Positions 1 to 5,629 of a DNA stretch of 64,000 bases are shown here, piece by piece. The stretch is taken from assembly GCA_934546745.1 (NCBI GenBank), contig CAKTDV010000010.1, positions 1 to 64,000 of the forward strand, read 5' to 3'. Made by a program: the position numbers and the translations under genes. Position 1 is the stretch's first letter, and each line of letters begins with the position of its first letter. Under the pieces are notes generated by a model, which saw nothing but the letters and a program-made list of their open reading frames with translations, had not been told where the DNA came from and made no database searches. The DNA is from an uncultured Desulfovibrio sp. (lineage in GTDB: Bacteria; Desulfobacterota; Desulfovibrionia; Desulfovibrionales; Desulfovibrionaceae).

Positions 1-456
1 CACGTGCTCACGCCGCTGCTCCACCGGGTGGCGGCCATGCTGGATCGGGCGGGGCTGTTGCCACCGCCGCCGGAGAGTTTGGCCCAAATCCCGCTGCTCA
101 TGAAGGTGTCCTTCACCTCACCGCTGGCCAACGCCCTGCGGCAGACGGGCGCGGATTCCACGCGCGCGCTGTTGCAGGATGTCCTGGGCCTTGCGCAGGC
201 CGATCCGCAGGTGCTGGACAAGCTCGATCTCGATCAGGCCGTGGACGAACTGGCCACAGGCCTTGGCGCGCCGGGCCGCGTCATCCGGGCGGACAGCGAC
301 GTGCAGGCCCTGCGGCGGCAACGCGCCGAGGCACAGGCCGCGCAACAGGAGCAGCAACAGGCGCTTGAGGCCGTGCAGGCCGCGCAGGGGCTGGCGCGGA
401 CGGCGGAAAGTCTGGGGCATCTCGAATCACAGGCCGGGGACGCGGGCGGTCAGTGA
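1..456 (+). CDS. Phage portal (head-tail connector) protein, C-terminal fragment
   Basis: The frame is open from base 1, so the N-terminus lies outside the window. The visible part (about 150 residues) has the look of the C-terminal part of podovirus portal proteins: a segment with FTSPLANALR, an Asp/Leu-rich stretch, a GAPGRVIR segment and then a Gln/Ala-rich coiled tail (RAEAQAAQQEQQQ). Portal proteins form the dodecameric ring through which DNA enters the capsid. The next gene is a head-tail adaptor, which fits phage late-gene order. Family assignment is by remembered pattern; a divergent phage structural protein is the alternative. Confidence 0.6.
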   Translation, partial: HVLTPLLHRVAAMLDRAGLLPPPPESLAQIPLLMKVSFTSPLANALRQTGADSTRALLQDVLGLAQADPQVLDKLDLDQAVDELATGLGAPGRVIRADSDVQALRRQRAEAQAAQQEQQQALEAVQAAQGLARTAESLGHLESQAGDAGGQ

Positions 457-543
457 CAGCTCTGCGATAGCTCTTCGATACCTCTCCGGATACCTGCCGG
501 ATAGTGGCCGGATACCTCATATATATAAGGAAGGAGTTGACGA

Positions 544-1107
544 ATGGACAAGCTTTCCCTCATCAACGCGGCGCTCATGAAGTGCGGGCTGCCACTGGCG
601 GCGTCGTTGCAGGACGCGGACTGGGGCGCGTCGGACCGCTTCGCGGCGGTGGCGGACACGCTGTTGCGGGCCCATGCGTGGAACTTTGCCACAAAATACG
701 CCGCGCTCACGAAGCAGGGCGCGCCCGCGCACGGCTGGCTTGCGGCGTACCGGCTGCCCACGGACTGCCTGCGCGTGCTGGACGTGCGGCCCACGCAGGA
801 CCTTCGCGGCCCGCAGGCGCGTTTCGCCGTCGCGGGGAGCGCGCTCTACTGCAACTGTTCGCCGTGCAACGCGCGCTATGTGGCGCGGGTGGCGGATCCG
901 GGCTCGTGGCCCGCCGACTTCGCCGACGCCGTAGCCACGCGCCTTGCGGCGGAGATAGCGCCGCTCTCCGCGCAGTCCTTCGGGCTGGGCGCGTCGCTCC
1001 TGCAACTGGCGCAGCTCGCCTTCCAGCAGGCCCAGGCCGCCGACGCCGCCGAACAGCGCGACCGCCTGCCCACAGGCTCGCCCTATGTGGCGGCGCGGAG
1101 CGGGTAG
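544..1107 (+). CDS. Phage head-tail adaptor / tail tubular protein A-like
   Basis: 187 residues with a strong ribosome site (AAGGAAGGAG) just upstream of the ATG. The N-terminus (MDKLSLINAALMKCG) and the motifs LLRAHAWNFATK and YRLPTDCLRVL are the pattern of podovirus tail tubular protein A / gp11-type head-tail adaptors, which bind under the portal ring. It follows the portal fragment by 87 bases. Length is typical of the family. After this gene the normal late-gene order is interrupted by the mosaic region, and no further tail gene is seen before 5630. Confidence 0.65.
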   Translation: MDKLSLINAALMKCGLPLAASLQDADWGASDRFAAVADTLLRAHAWNFATKYAALTKQGAPAHGWLAAYRLPTDCLRVLDVRPTQDLRGPQARFAVAGSALYCNCSPCNARYVARVADPGSWPADFADAVATRLAAEIAPLSAQSFGLGASLLQLAQLAFQQAQAADAAEQRDRLPTGSPYVAARSG

Positions 1108-1316
1108 GGGGGCCGGGGAATGGTTGGGGGGAGGGTGGTTTGTTGGCAAGGGGGAAGGAGGAACCCTTGGCTAGCGCGCAAGGTTTCCCCCTTCCCCCTT
1201 GAACCCCCTTCCCCCTCCCAACGCGCTTTAGCTGGGAGGATGGGGCGGGAGCGGCGGCGCGGAAGGCGTGCCGTGGATGGCCGTCTCCCGGCGGGGGCGG
1301 GGGATGGACGGGAGCG

Positions 1317-1352
1317 GTCAGAAAAACGCCTGTGCCGCCTGTACGAGAAAGG
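1317..1352. repeat. 36-bp direct repeat, copy 1 (hicB tail duplicate)
   Basis: Identical over 36 bases to 1392-1427. On the minus strand the sequence encodes SFLVQAAQAFF followed by a TGA stop, which is the C-terminal end of the hicB remnant next to it. This copy has no HicB body attached, so it looks like the scar of a second, lost hicB or of a local duplication. Confidence 0.8.
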
Positions 1353-1391
1353 GTCAAGGTAGTAGGCGTCGGCAAGCGCCAGTTCCGCCTC

Positions 1392-1427
1392 GTCAGAAAA
1401 ACGCCTGTGCCGCCTGTACGAGAAAGG
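1392..1427. repeat. 36-bp direct repeat, copy 2 (in-gene hicB tail)
   Basis: This copy forms the true 3' end of the hicB remnant (minus strand, stop at 1393-1395). It matches 1317-1352 exactly, 75 bases away. Confidence 0.8.
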
Positions 1428-1774
1428 AGGAGCGCGTCAGGCCCCGATCCCGTGCCGCCCTGTCGATACGGTTACGCATGTGGACAGGCATGGAAATGTT
1501 GACCGGCACGACGTTTGGGTCAAGGAAGTCAAAGGTGATGTCCACCAGCATGAGCATCCCCCCCCCGCGCCGCCTCCGACCGCGCGACCTCCTCAAAGCT
1601 GGAAGGGACAGGCGGCGCAACCTCCTCCCCTTCGGCCCACAGCTCGACGGCCTCCTGGACGTTGCGGGGAACATCGTCCAGCGTATCCGCCGCGCTGAAG
1701 CAGCCGGGGAAATCGGGCAGGGTCACGCCATACGCCGTCCCCTCTCCCTTATGGATGATGGCGATATAGTGCAT
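1393..1774 (-). pseudogene. hicB: hicB-like antitoxin, frameshifted at a G9 tract
   Basis: The N-terminal part (MHYIAIIHKGEGTAYGVTLP, then DFPGC) is the partial RNase-H-like fold of HicB antitoxins. The C-terminal part (VPVNISMPVHMRNRID, then RGLTRSSFLVQAAQAFF) is the ribbon-helix-helix DNA-binding end. They lie in two different frames that meet at nine consecutive G on the coding strand (C run 1558-1566). One inserted or deleted G would restore a single reading frame. A ribosome site (AGAGGA) precedes the ATG at 1774. No hicA toxin is found upstream; the 70-bp repeat array begins there instead. It may be a true mutation, a phase-variable tract or a sequencing error. Confidence 0.75.
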
Positions 1775-1790
1775 GTGTTCCTCTTTTCCC

Positions 1791-2000
1791 GTCAGGGGCT
1801 GCCTCCTGTATAGGGAGGCGGAGCGGGACTGCGTTGTTTTTGCAAAAAACAACCTTTTTTCCGTCAGGGGCTGCCTTCCGGCGGGGCGGGAGTGTGTTGT
1901 TTTTGAAAAAATGAACCTTTTTTCCCGTCAGTGGCTGCCTTCCGTATAGGGAGGCGGGGCGGGAGTGTGTTGTTTTTGTAAAAAAACAACCTTTTTTCCC
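1791..2000. repeat. 70-bp hairpin repeat array 1 (three units)
   Basis: Three consecutive units of about 64-75 bases. Each begins with a form of GTCAGGGGCTGCC, has a GC-rich middle (GGCGGG..GCGGGAGTGTG) and ends with a T-run palindrome of the type TTGTTTTTGCAAAAAACAA followed by CCTTTTTT. The end looks like an intrinsic terminator hairpin. The middle unit has a damaged palindrome (TTTTTGAAAAAATGAA). Related arrays lie at 2441-2577 and 3335-3478. No protein-coding role is seen. Confidence 0.85.
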
Positions 2001-2027
2001 GTCAGGGACTGGGGCGGGGTGGGACGA

Positions 2028-2126
2028 TCAGGATCGCGGAAGATCCCTGCTGAACGCGAGGTAGCCGCCCACGGCCAGTATCAGAAACCACCCGGCATAG
2101 AAAAGAATGTCATTCAGTACCGCCAT
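2028..2126 (-). CDS. 32-residue single-TM peptide
   Basis: Starts MAVLNDILFYAGWFLILAVG and continues GYLAFSRDLPRS: one membrane segment with a charged C-terminal tail. Its ATG overlaps the last codons of the 70-residue gene upstream (the GAATGA stop lies inside this gene), so the two are probably translationally coupled. It may be a holin-like or small prophage accessory protein. I do not recognise the family, and its size leaves room for doubt. Confidence 0.4.
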   Translation of the reverse strand: MAVLNDILFYAGWFLILAVGGYLAFSRDLPRS

Positions 2127-2322
2127 CGTCTCTGCCCCTCCTGTGAAGCCGTATTCCATAGAGGCAGCAGAGAACCCCGGCATAAAGCGCGAAGCTGCTG
2201 CCCTCAATGAACGCCACCGCAAGACAGGCGGAGCCTGTCATGCCAAAAATTCCCGCCCAGTACCGGGCATCGTCCCTGTCCCTGAGCAGCAGACGTTTGA
2301 GGCCGCCCATGATGTTCCCCAT
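2110..2322 (-). CDS. 70-residue small membrane protein
   Basis: Begins MGNIMGGLKRLLLRDRDDAR and has two hydrophobic segments (about residues 21-40 and 43-57) with a basic, charged tail (RLHRRGRDDGGTE). It overlaps the 32-residue gene downstream by 17 bases in another frame. A longer frame continues upstream but runs through the 70-bp repeats and is unlikely to be coding. It lies in the degraded prophage section. Function unknown. Confidence 0.4.
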   Translation of the reverse strand: MGNIMGGLKRLLLRDRDDARYWAGIFGMTGSACLAVAFIEGSSFALYAGVLCCLYGIRLHRRGRDDGGTE

Positions 2323-2440
2323 GCCCCAGACCTCGATGTTTTCCGGGTTGTTTCCGTTGCACCGGAAAAAAACTAGCCGTTTTCGCGGCGTCCGTCCACA
2401 CGCGGCTGCGGCCTCCTGTCCGGGACGCCCCCACCTTTTT

Positions 2441-2577
2441 TCCGTCAGGGGCTGCCTTCCGGCGGGGGCGGGAGTGTGTTGTTTTTTGCAAAAAAACAAC
2501 TTTTTTTTCCCGTCAGGGGCTGCCTTCCGGCGGGGGCGGGAGTGTGTTGTTTTTGCAAAAAAACAACTTTTTTCCCC
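2441..2577. repeat. 70-bp hairpin repeat array 2 (two units)
   Basis: Two units of the family seen at 1791-2000, each with the G-rich middle and a TTGTTTTT(T)GCAAAAAA palindrome followed by a T run. The array is preceded at 2406-2440 by GCGGCCTCCTGTCCGGGACG and a C-rich stretch; the same block precedes array 3 at 3303-3335, so the repeated unit is larger than the 70-bp core. Confidence 0.85.
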
Positions 2578-2611
2578 GTCATGGGCTGCCTTGCTCCGTC
2601 CAGGGCGGGGG

Positions 2612-3028
2612 TCAGCTGTAGGCCTGCGCGGCCGCCGCAAGAAAGCCGGATCGGGTCATGCCGTGGGCGCGGGCCTTGCTGTCGATCCGCTTCAGGACGT
2701 GTGCGGGGAAAGAGACGTTGACGCGAACAAGGCGTTCGGTTTCATCGTCGCACGGGACAAGCTGCAACAATGTCCCCTCCGGCAGGGGGAGCCCCTCCTC
2801 CTTGCACCATTCGGCAATGGCCGCCCCGGCGTGTGCCGCGTCCGACGGTTCGGGCAACGATTCCCCGTCCTCAAGCATGGCTTTCACCCTGCCGGAAAGG
2901 GCCTCCGAAGCGGCGGAAAAGGCCGTGTTCAAGTCGTTTCCCTGCGTTGCCAGCTCAAAATCAGCAAAAAGCACCGACCACGTTTCCGTTTCCCCGTCAG
3001 GGATAAATGCCGCAAAATAGGTTTTCAT
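2612..3028 (-). CDS. hicB: HicB-family antitoxin
   Basis: 138 residues. The N-terminus (MKTYFAAFIPDGETETWSVL) continues with FADFELATQG, the HicB fold. The C-terminus (VRVNVSFPAHVLKRID, then HGMTRSGFLAAAAQAYS) is a ribbon-helix-helix. Its ATG overlaps the TGA of hicA upstream (ATGA at 3025-3028), the usual toxin-antitoxin coupling. The neighbouring hicA is frameshifted, so this antitoxin may no longer have a partner. HicB proteins neutralise HicA mRNA interferase and repress their own promoter; a candidate operator is at 3234-3250. Confidence 0.8.
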   Translation of the reverse strand: MKTYFAAFIPDGETETWSVLFADFELATQGNDLNTAFSAASEALSGRVKAMLEDGESLPEPSDAAHAGAAIAEWCKEEGLPLPEGTLLQLVPCDDETERLVRVNVSFPAHVLKRIDSKARAHGMTRSGFLAAAAQAYS

Positions 3029-3223
3029 TTCGTGTCCCTCAGCATGACGCCGGATTGCCGCTCAATGGACTTGATGACAACTATCCCCAGATCTTTCTTG
3101 GGGTGTGGAACCGTTGTTTTCCCGCATTTCGCGGGGGTGCTTGAAATGCCAATGGTCACCCTCTGTCGAAACATGGAACCAACCATCGTCAAGAAGCTTC
3201 TTTATGACTTCCCTGCTGTGCAT
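3025..3223 (-). pseudogene. hicA: hicA-like mRNA interferase, frameshifted
   Basis: Starts MHSREVIKKLLDDGWFHVST and reaches HWHFKHP, the HicA double-stranded-RNA-binding fold with its catalytic His region. The frame then breaks near FKHPR. The proper continuation, GKTTVPHPKKDLG followed by VIKSIERQSGVMLRDTK, is in another frame and ends exactly at the TGA overlapping the hicB start. The interval of 199 bases is not a multiple of three. HicA proteins are about 60 residues, so an intact ancestor fits. As written the toxin is inactive. Confidence 0.8.
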
Positions 3224-3229
3224 GGATAT

Positions 3230-3259
3230 GTACTACACATTTTTTGTGTAAAAAAGCAA
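3230..3259 (-). promoter_or_regulatory. Candidate hicAB promoter with palindromic operator
   Basis: A perfect inverted repeat, TACACA-5 nt-TGTGTA, lies at 3234-3250, 10-27 bases upstream of the hicA start. It sits between a possible -35 (TTGCTT, minus strand, 3254-3259) and a -10 (TAGTAC, 3230-3235; spacer 18). A HicB ribbon-helix-helix dimer would be expected to bind such a site. The position is inferred; no binding data. Confidence 0.4.
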
Positions 3260-3334
3260 GGCAAGGCTGGTCATCCGATTTTCAGGGGAAAGTCACGGCC
3301 GTGCGGCCTCCTGTCCGGGACGCCTCCACCTTTT

Positions 3335-3478
3335 TCCCCGTCAGGGGCGGCCTCCTGTATAGGGAGGATGGGCGGGAGTGTGTTGTTTTTGAAAAAAACA
3401 ACCTTTTTTCCGTCAGGGGCCGTCTTCCGGCGGGGGCGGGAGTGTGTTGTTTTTGTAAAAAAACAACCTTTTTTCCCC
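3335..3478. repeat. 70-bp hairpin repeat array 3 (two units)
   Basis: Two more units of the same family: GTCAGGGGC start, GGGCGGGAGTGTG middle, TTGTTTTTGTAAAAAAACAA-type end and T run. It is preceded at 3303-3335 by the block also found at 2406-2440. It ends directly at a fragment of phage coding sequence (3479). Confidence 0.85.
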
Positions 3479-3583
3479 GTCAAGAACTGGGACACCCCCG
3501 AAGCCGCGCGGGAGGCCGAGGCGCGGGAGCTGGCGCAACAGGACGAGGCCCTGCGGCACGGAAAAATCCCCCGCCCGGCGTAG
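3479..3583 (+). pseudogene. Prophage large-protein C-terminal fragment
   Basis: Open frame beginning VKNWDTPEAAREAEARELAQ and ending HGKIPRPA with a stop at 3583. The WDTPEAAREAEARE segment recurs at the end of the PBECR fragment (near 4591-4632). It seems to be the tail of a large phage protein cut off upstream by the repeat array. A longer upstream frame runs through hicAB and the repeats in antisense and is not coding. Confidence 0.5.
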
Positions 3584-3599
3584 GGGCGGGGGGCGTTTT
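3568..3599 (+). terminator. Intrinsic terminator upstream of module A
   Basis: A 9-bp perfect stem, CCCCCGCCC / GGGCGGGGG (3568-3576 with 3584-3592), followed by CGTTTT. It overlaps the end of the phage fragment and would insulate module A from upstream transcription. Confidence 0.7.
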
Positions 3600-3600
3600 C

Positions 3601-3629
3601 TTGAAAGCGGCGGCCTTTTCGGATACACC
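3601..3629 (+). promoter_or_regulatory. Module A promoter
   Basis: TTGAAA (3601-3606), exactly 17 bases, then TACACC (3624-3629). All five modules carry a matching pair with the same 17-base spacer (ATGACA..TACGAC, ATGACA..TACACC, TTGAAA..TACAAA). Initiation 6-8 bases downstream would fall on the GGGGCAG arm at 3636. Confidence 0.6.
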
Positions 3630-3635
3630 CAAGGC

Positions 3636-3841
3636 GGGGCAGCCCTCCGAAAGGAGGTGATGCCTATGGTGCAGTTCCTGTGGGATGCCGCAGCGCAAGC
3701 CGTGGCTGGCATCGTGGTTGCCTTGTTCGTCTACTGGTTGAACCGTAGATAACAGGTTGCCCCTGGGAATCTCGCCATTCCCAGGGGCAAAAACTTTGAT
3801 CGTGTCTCGCTGATGCGATGATACCGTCGGAGGACTGCCCC
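3636..3841 (+). other. Module A transcript with 5'-3' pairing arms
   Basis: The 5' arm GGGGCAGCCCTCCGA (3636-3650) is complementary, with one mismatch, to the 3' arm TCGGAGGACTGCCCC (3827-3841). The CCTCC of the 5' arm can instead pair with the ribosome site in a hairpin CCTCC-GAAA-GGAGG (3644-3657), so the two pairings exclude each other. A perfect 14-bp hairpin (3757-3770 with 3777-3790) begins 5 bases after the stop. The design recalls type I toxin mRNAs with long-range fold-back, but which state is translated cannot be told. Terminal inverted repeats of a tiny mobile element are the alternative reading. Confidence 0.6.
3666..3752 (+). CDS. Module A hydrophobic peptide (28 residues)
   Basis: Sequence begins MVQFLWDAAAQAVAGIVVAL and ends FVYWLNRR: one membrane helix with a basic tail, the usual look of small type I toxins. 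It has a strong ribosome site (AGGAGG, 8 bases before ATG) held in a GAAA-loop hairpin. The same peptide type is encoded in modules B, C, D and E. It is far too short for routine gene calling, but upstream and downstream signals are conserved among copies. Toxicity is an inference from form only. Confidence 0.7.
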   Translation: MVQFLWDAAAQAVAGIVVALFVYWLNRR

Positions 3842-3847
3842 GAACCT

Positions 3848-3887
3848 GAGCGGCGGGTGTTTGCTACACACCCGTCGCTCTTTTTTT
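3848..3887 (+). terminator. Module A terminator
   Basis: Stem GAGCGGCGGGTGT / ACACCCGTCGCTC (one G-U pair) followed by seven T. The same hairpin, with compensated small differences, ends modules B, C and D. Confidence 0.85.
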
Positions 3888-3891
3888 GTAA

Positions 3892-4650
3892 GGCTGTTCC
3901 GGCGGCGCGTCAAGCCCGCGCGAGGCGTCGGAAAAAGCCCCAGCCCGCAACGCGGCGCTGGAAGCCGCTTTGCGCGAGGCGGCGGCGGAGGCCTACGACG
4001 CCGTGTTGCACAACCCGCTGGCTGGCTCAGCGGAGGACATGCTTGCCCGGCTGGAACCGGAGGACATCGAGGCCGTGCTGGTGCATCGCGGCCCGGCTGT
4101 CCTGCGGGATGGGGAAATCGTGGTGCAGGGGCGCACTCTGAAAAGACAAACAGGATCACAGCGCGGCTTTGGTCTGGTGAAAATCATCTTCGGGCACGGC
4201 GAGAAGGGCAACAAACGCCCGGACATGCCGCCGGTCACGCGGCAAGATGTGGTCGCGTTGCCCCGTCTGGTGCGGGAATACGAGAGTTTTTTTGACGGCG
4301 CAAGACGGGAATGGCGCATTCCCAGAGATGACGGCAACGCGCTGTATATCGCCACGTCCATGCTGAAAGACCAGGATGAATCCATGCTCGTCAGCATGTA
4401 TGTGGGGCCACTTGAGGAAAATAAGGCGTTTTCAGCAAAAAAAGAGCCCCGTGTCACGTCCTCCGCTTCGAGGGTTTTCCAAAGCGAAGATACCGGCAGG
4501 AGGATTGATATCTCACATCCTGCGGGCGACAACGGGGCCAGTCATATGACTGCTTCCAGTATGCCCGGCGAGCCCGCCGCCGTCAAGGGGTGGGACACCC
4601 CCGAGGCCGCGCGGGAGGCCGAGGCGCGGGAGCGCTCGATGCGGGCTTGA
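3892..4650 (+). pseudogene. PBECR-type nuclease-like phage polyprotein fragment
   Basis: The frame is open from 3892, directly after the module A terminator, and has no proper start (a TTG lies at 3970), so the 5' part appears to be lost. The central section (GFGLVKIIFGHGEKGNKRPD, then VTRQDVVALPRLVREYESF and REWRIPRDDGNALYIATSML) matches my memory of the phage barnase-EndoU-colicin-RelE-like nuclease domains found at the ends of phage polyvalent or MuF proteins. The last residues repeat WDTPEAAREAEARE, also at 3479-3531. The fragment sits between modules A (+) and B (-), whose matching outer flanks form an inverted repeat around it. Confidence 0.5.
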
Positions 4651-4694
4651 CGCGCCCGCAGGACAGGGCTTGACGCGCCGCCGGAACAGCCTTA

Positions 4695-4734
4695 CAAGAA
4701 AAGAGCGACGGGTGTGTCAGAACACCCGCCGCTC
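4695..4734 (-). terminator. Module B terminator
   Basis: Minus-strand stem GAGCGGCGGGTGT / ACACCCGTCGCTC followed by TTTTCTT. It is nearly identical to module A's terminator, and the sequence beyond it (4663-4694) is the reverse complement of the bases following the module A terminator. Confidence 0.8.
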
Positions 4735-4740
4735 GAAACC

Positions 4741-4947
4741 GGGGCAGTCCTCCGAGTTTCAGCTTTCCGAAGCCGAAAAGCTCAAAGTTTTTGCCCCTAG
4801 GGAATGGCAGTTCCCTAGGGGCTACCTGTTTCAGTCACGAAAGAAGTGACGGAGAACAAGCGCCGCAAGAACGGCGGCCAGGAATCCGGCCAACACGTCC
4901 AGTAGGAACTGCACCATAGGCATTACCTCCTTTCGGAGGCCTGCCCC
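4741..4947 (-). other. Module B transcript with pairing arms
   Basis: 5' arm at 4933-4947 (GGGGCAGGCCTCCGA, sense) and 3' arm at 4741-4755 (TCGGAGGACTGCCCC); one mismatch. The local hairpin CCTCC-GAAA-GGAGG covers the ribosome site. The post-stop hairpin has a perfect 12-bp stem (4793-4804 with 4811-4822) whose loop-side half differs from that of modules A, C and D but stays fully paired. Confidence 0.6.
4831..4917 (-). CDS. Module B hydrophobic peptide (28 residues)
   Basis: Begins MVQFLLDVLAGFLAAVLAAL and ends VLRHFFRD; one membrane segment and a charged tail. It is intact, with ribosome site AGGAGG 8 bases before the ATG. It differs from A in most middle residues while keeping MVQFL, hydrophobicity and the charged end, which argues for selection on the peptide. 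Confidence 0.65.
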   Translation of the reverse strand: MVQFLLDVLAGFLAAVLAALVLRHFFRD

Positions 4948-4953
4948 GCCACA

Positions 4954-4982
4954 GTCGTAACCGAAAAACAGCCCGCTGTCAT
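4954..4982 (-). promoter_or_regulatory. Module B promoter
   Basis: Minus strand ATGACA (4977-4982), 17-base spacer, TACGAC (4954-4959). The predicted start falls on the GGGGCAG arm. Confidence 0.55.
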
Positions 4983-5021
4983 CCGGTGGTTTCCCCTTGA
5001 CGCGCCGCGCCGTCCGGGCGT

Positions 5022-5063
5022 AAAAGAAAAGAGCGACGGGTGTCTGCTAAACACCCGCCGCTC
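5022..5063 (-). terminator. Module C terminator
   Basis: Minus-strand stem GAGCGGCGGGTGT / ACACCCGTCGCTC with loop TTAGCAG and a following TTTTCTTTTA tract. Confidence 0.8.
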
Positions 5064-5069
5064 GAAACC

Positions 5070-5279
5070 GGGGCAGTCCTCCGAGTTTCAGCTTTCCGAA
5101 GCCGAAAAGCTCAAAGTTTTTGCCCCTGTAGGATCTTGCAGCTCCTACAGGGGCTGCTTGCTATCTACGGTTCAACCAGTAGACGAACAAGGCCACTATG
5201 ATGCCCCAGCTACGGCTTGCGCAGCGGCATTCAGTAGGAACTGCACCATAGGCATGACCTCCTTTCGGAGGCCTGCCCC
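5070..5279 (-). other. Module C transcript with pairing arms
   Basis: 5' arm 5265-5279 and 3' arm 5070-5084, the same sequences as in module B. The post-stop hairpin stem (5122-5133 with 5143-5154, 12 bp) is perfect but has a different loop-side sequence (GTAGGA/TCCTAC) from A, B and D. The RNA architecture is kept although the peptide is frameshifted. Confidence 0.6.
5161..5249 (-). pseudogene. Module C peptide, frameshifted by two bases
   Basis: Begins MVQFLLNAAAQAVAG, then two extra bases in a GGGG run put a TAG after two more codons. Removing them restores a peptide ending IIVALFVYWLNRR, almost the same as module A. The truncated product would be 17 residues. Promoter, ribosome site, hairpins and terminator are intact. 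Confidence 0.65.
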
Positions 5280-5285
5280 GCCACC

Positions 5286-5314
5286 GTCGTAACCGAAAAA
5301 CGGCCCGCTGTCAT
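5286..5314 (-). promoter_or_regulatory. Module C promoter
   Basis: Minus strand ATGACA (5309-5314), 17-base spacer, TACGAC (5286-5291). Confidence 0.55.
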
Positions 5315-5354
5315 CCGGTGGTTTCCCCTTGACGGGCCGTGCCGTCCGGGCGTA

Positions 5355-5394
5355 AAAGAAAAGAGCGACGGGTGTGTCAGAACACCCGCCGCTC
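5355..5394 (-). terminator. Module D terminator
   Basis: Minus-strand GAGCGGCGGGTGT / ACACCCGTCGCTC stem followed by TTTTCTTTTA, as in B and C. Confidence 0.8.
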
Positions 5395-5400
5395 GGAATC

Positions 5401-5586
5401 GGGGCAGCCCTCTGGATTTATGTATCCAAAGTTTTTGCCCCTGTGAGAACTGGCATTCTCACAGGGGCTTCCTTATTGCATCAGAAAGTGAAGAATAAGG
5501 GCAACCACGACGCCAGCCACGACCTGCGCGGCGACGGCTGTGAGAAACTGCCTCATGGGCGCACCCTCCTTTCGGAGGGCTGCCCC
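5401..5586 (-). other. Module D transcript with pairing arms
   Basis: 5' arm 5572-5586 (GGGGCAGCCCTCCGA) pairs over 12 perfect base pairs with the 3' arm 5401-5412 (GAGGGCTGCCCC). Modules A to C have a mismatch at the position that is a G-C pair here. The post-stop hairpin has a 13-bp perfect stem (5437-5449 with 5456-5468). The middle of the 3' region is shorter than in B and C. Confidence 0.6.
5473..5556 (-). CDS. Module D hydrophobic peptide (27 residues)
   Basis: Begins MRQFLTAVAAQVVAGVVVAL and ends ILHFLMQ. It is intact, with ribosome site AGGAGGG before the ATG at 5556. A longer frame upstream is excluded because it runs through the promoter and the anti-SD arm. Confidence 0.65.
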   Translation of the reverse strand: MRQFLTAVAAQVVAGVVVALILHFLMQ

Positions 5587-5592
5587 GCCTTG

Positions 5593-5621
5593 GGTGTAGC
5601 CGAAAAACGGCCCGCTGTCAT
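5593..5621 (-). promoter_or_regulatory. Module D promoter
   Basis: Minus strand ATGACA (5616-5621), 17-base spacer, TACACC (5593-5598). The bases just upstream also begin the coding frame of the next phage gene on the other strand. Confidence 0.55.
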
Positions 5622-5629
5622 CCGGCGGT

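Noticed and set aside
1791..3478. CRISPR-like array from the repeated 70-bp units
   Set aside because: Units are contiguous, imperfect and contain a palindrome with a T run; there are no unique spacers and no cas genes.
2207..3583. Long plus-strand reading frame of 458 codons
   Set aside because: It runs antisense through hicA/hicB and through the 70-bp repeats; low-complexity composition. Only its last 35 codons look like phage sequence.
3636..3841. Terminal inverted repeats of a mini-transposon instead of RNA arms
   Set aside because: Not fully excluded, but conserved promoter and terminator lie outside the arms in every copy and no target duplications were seen.
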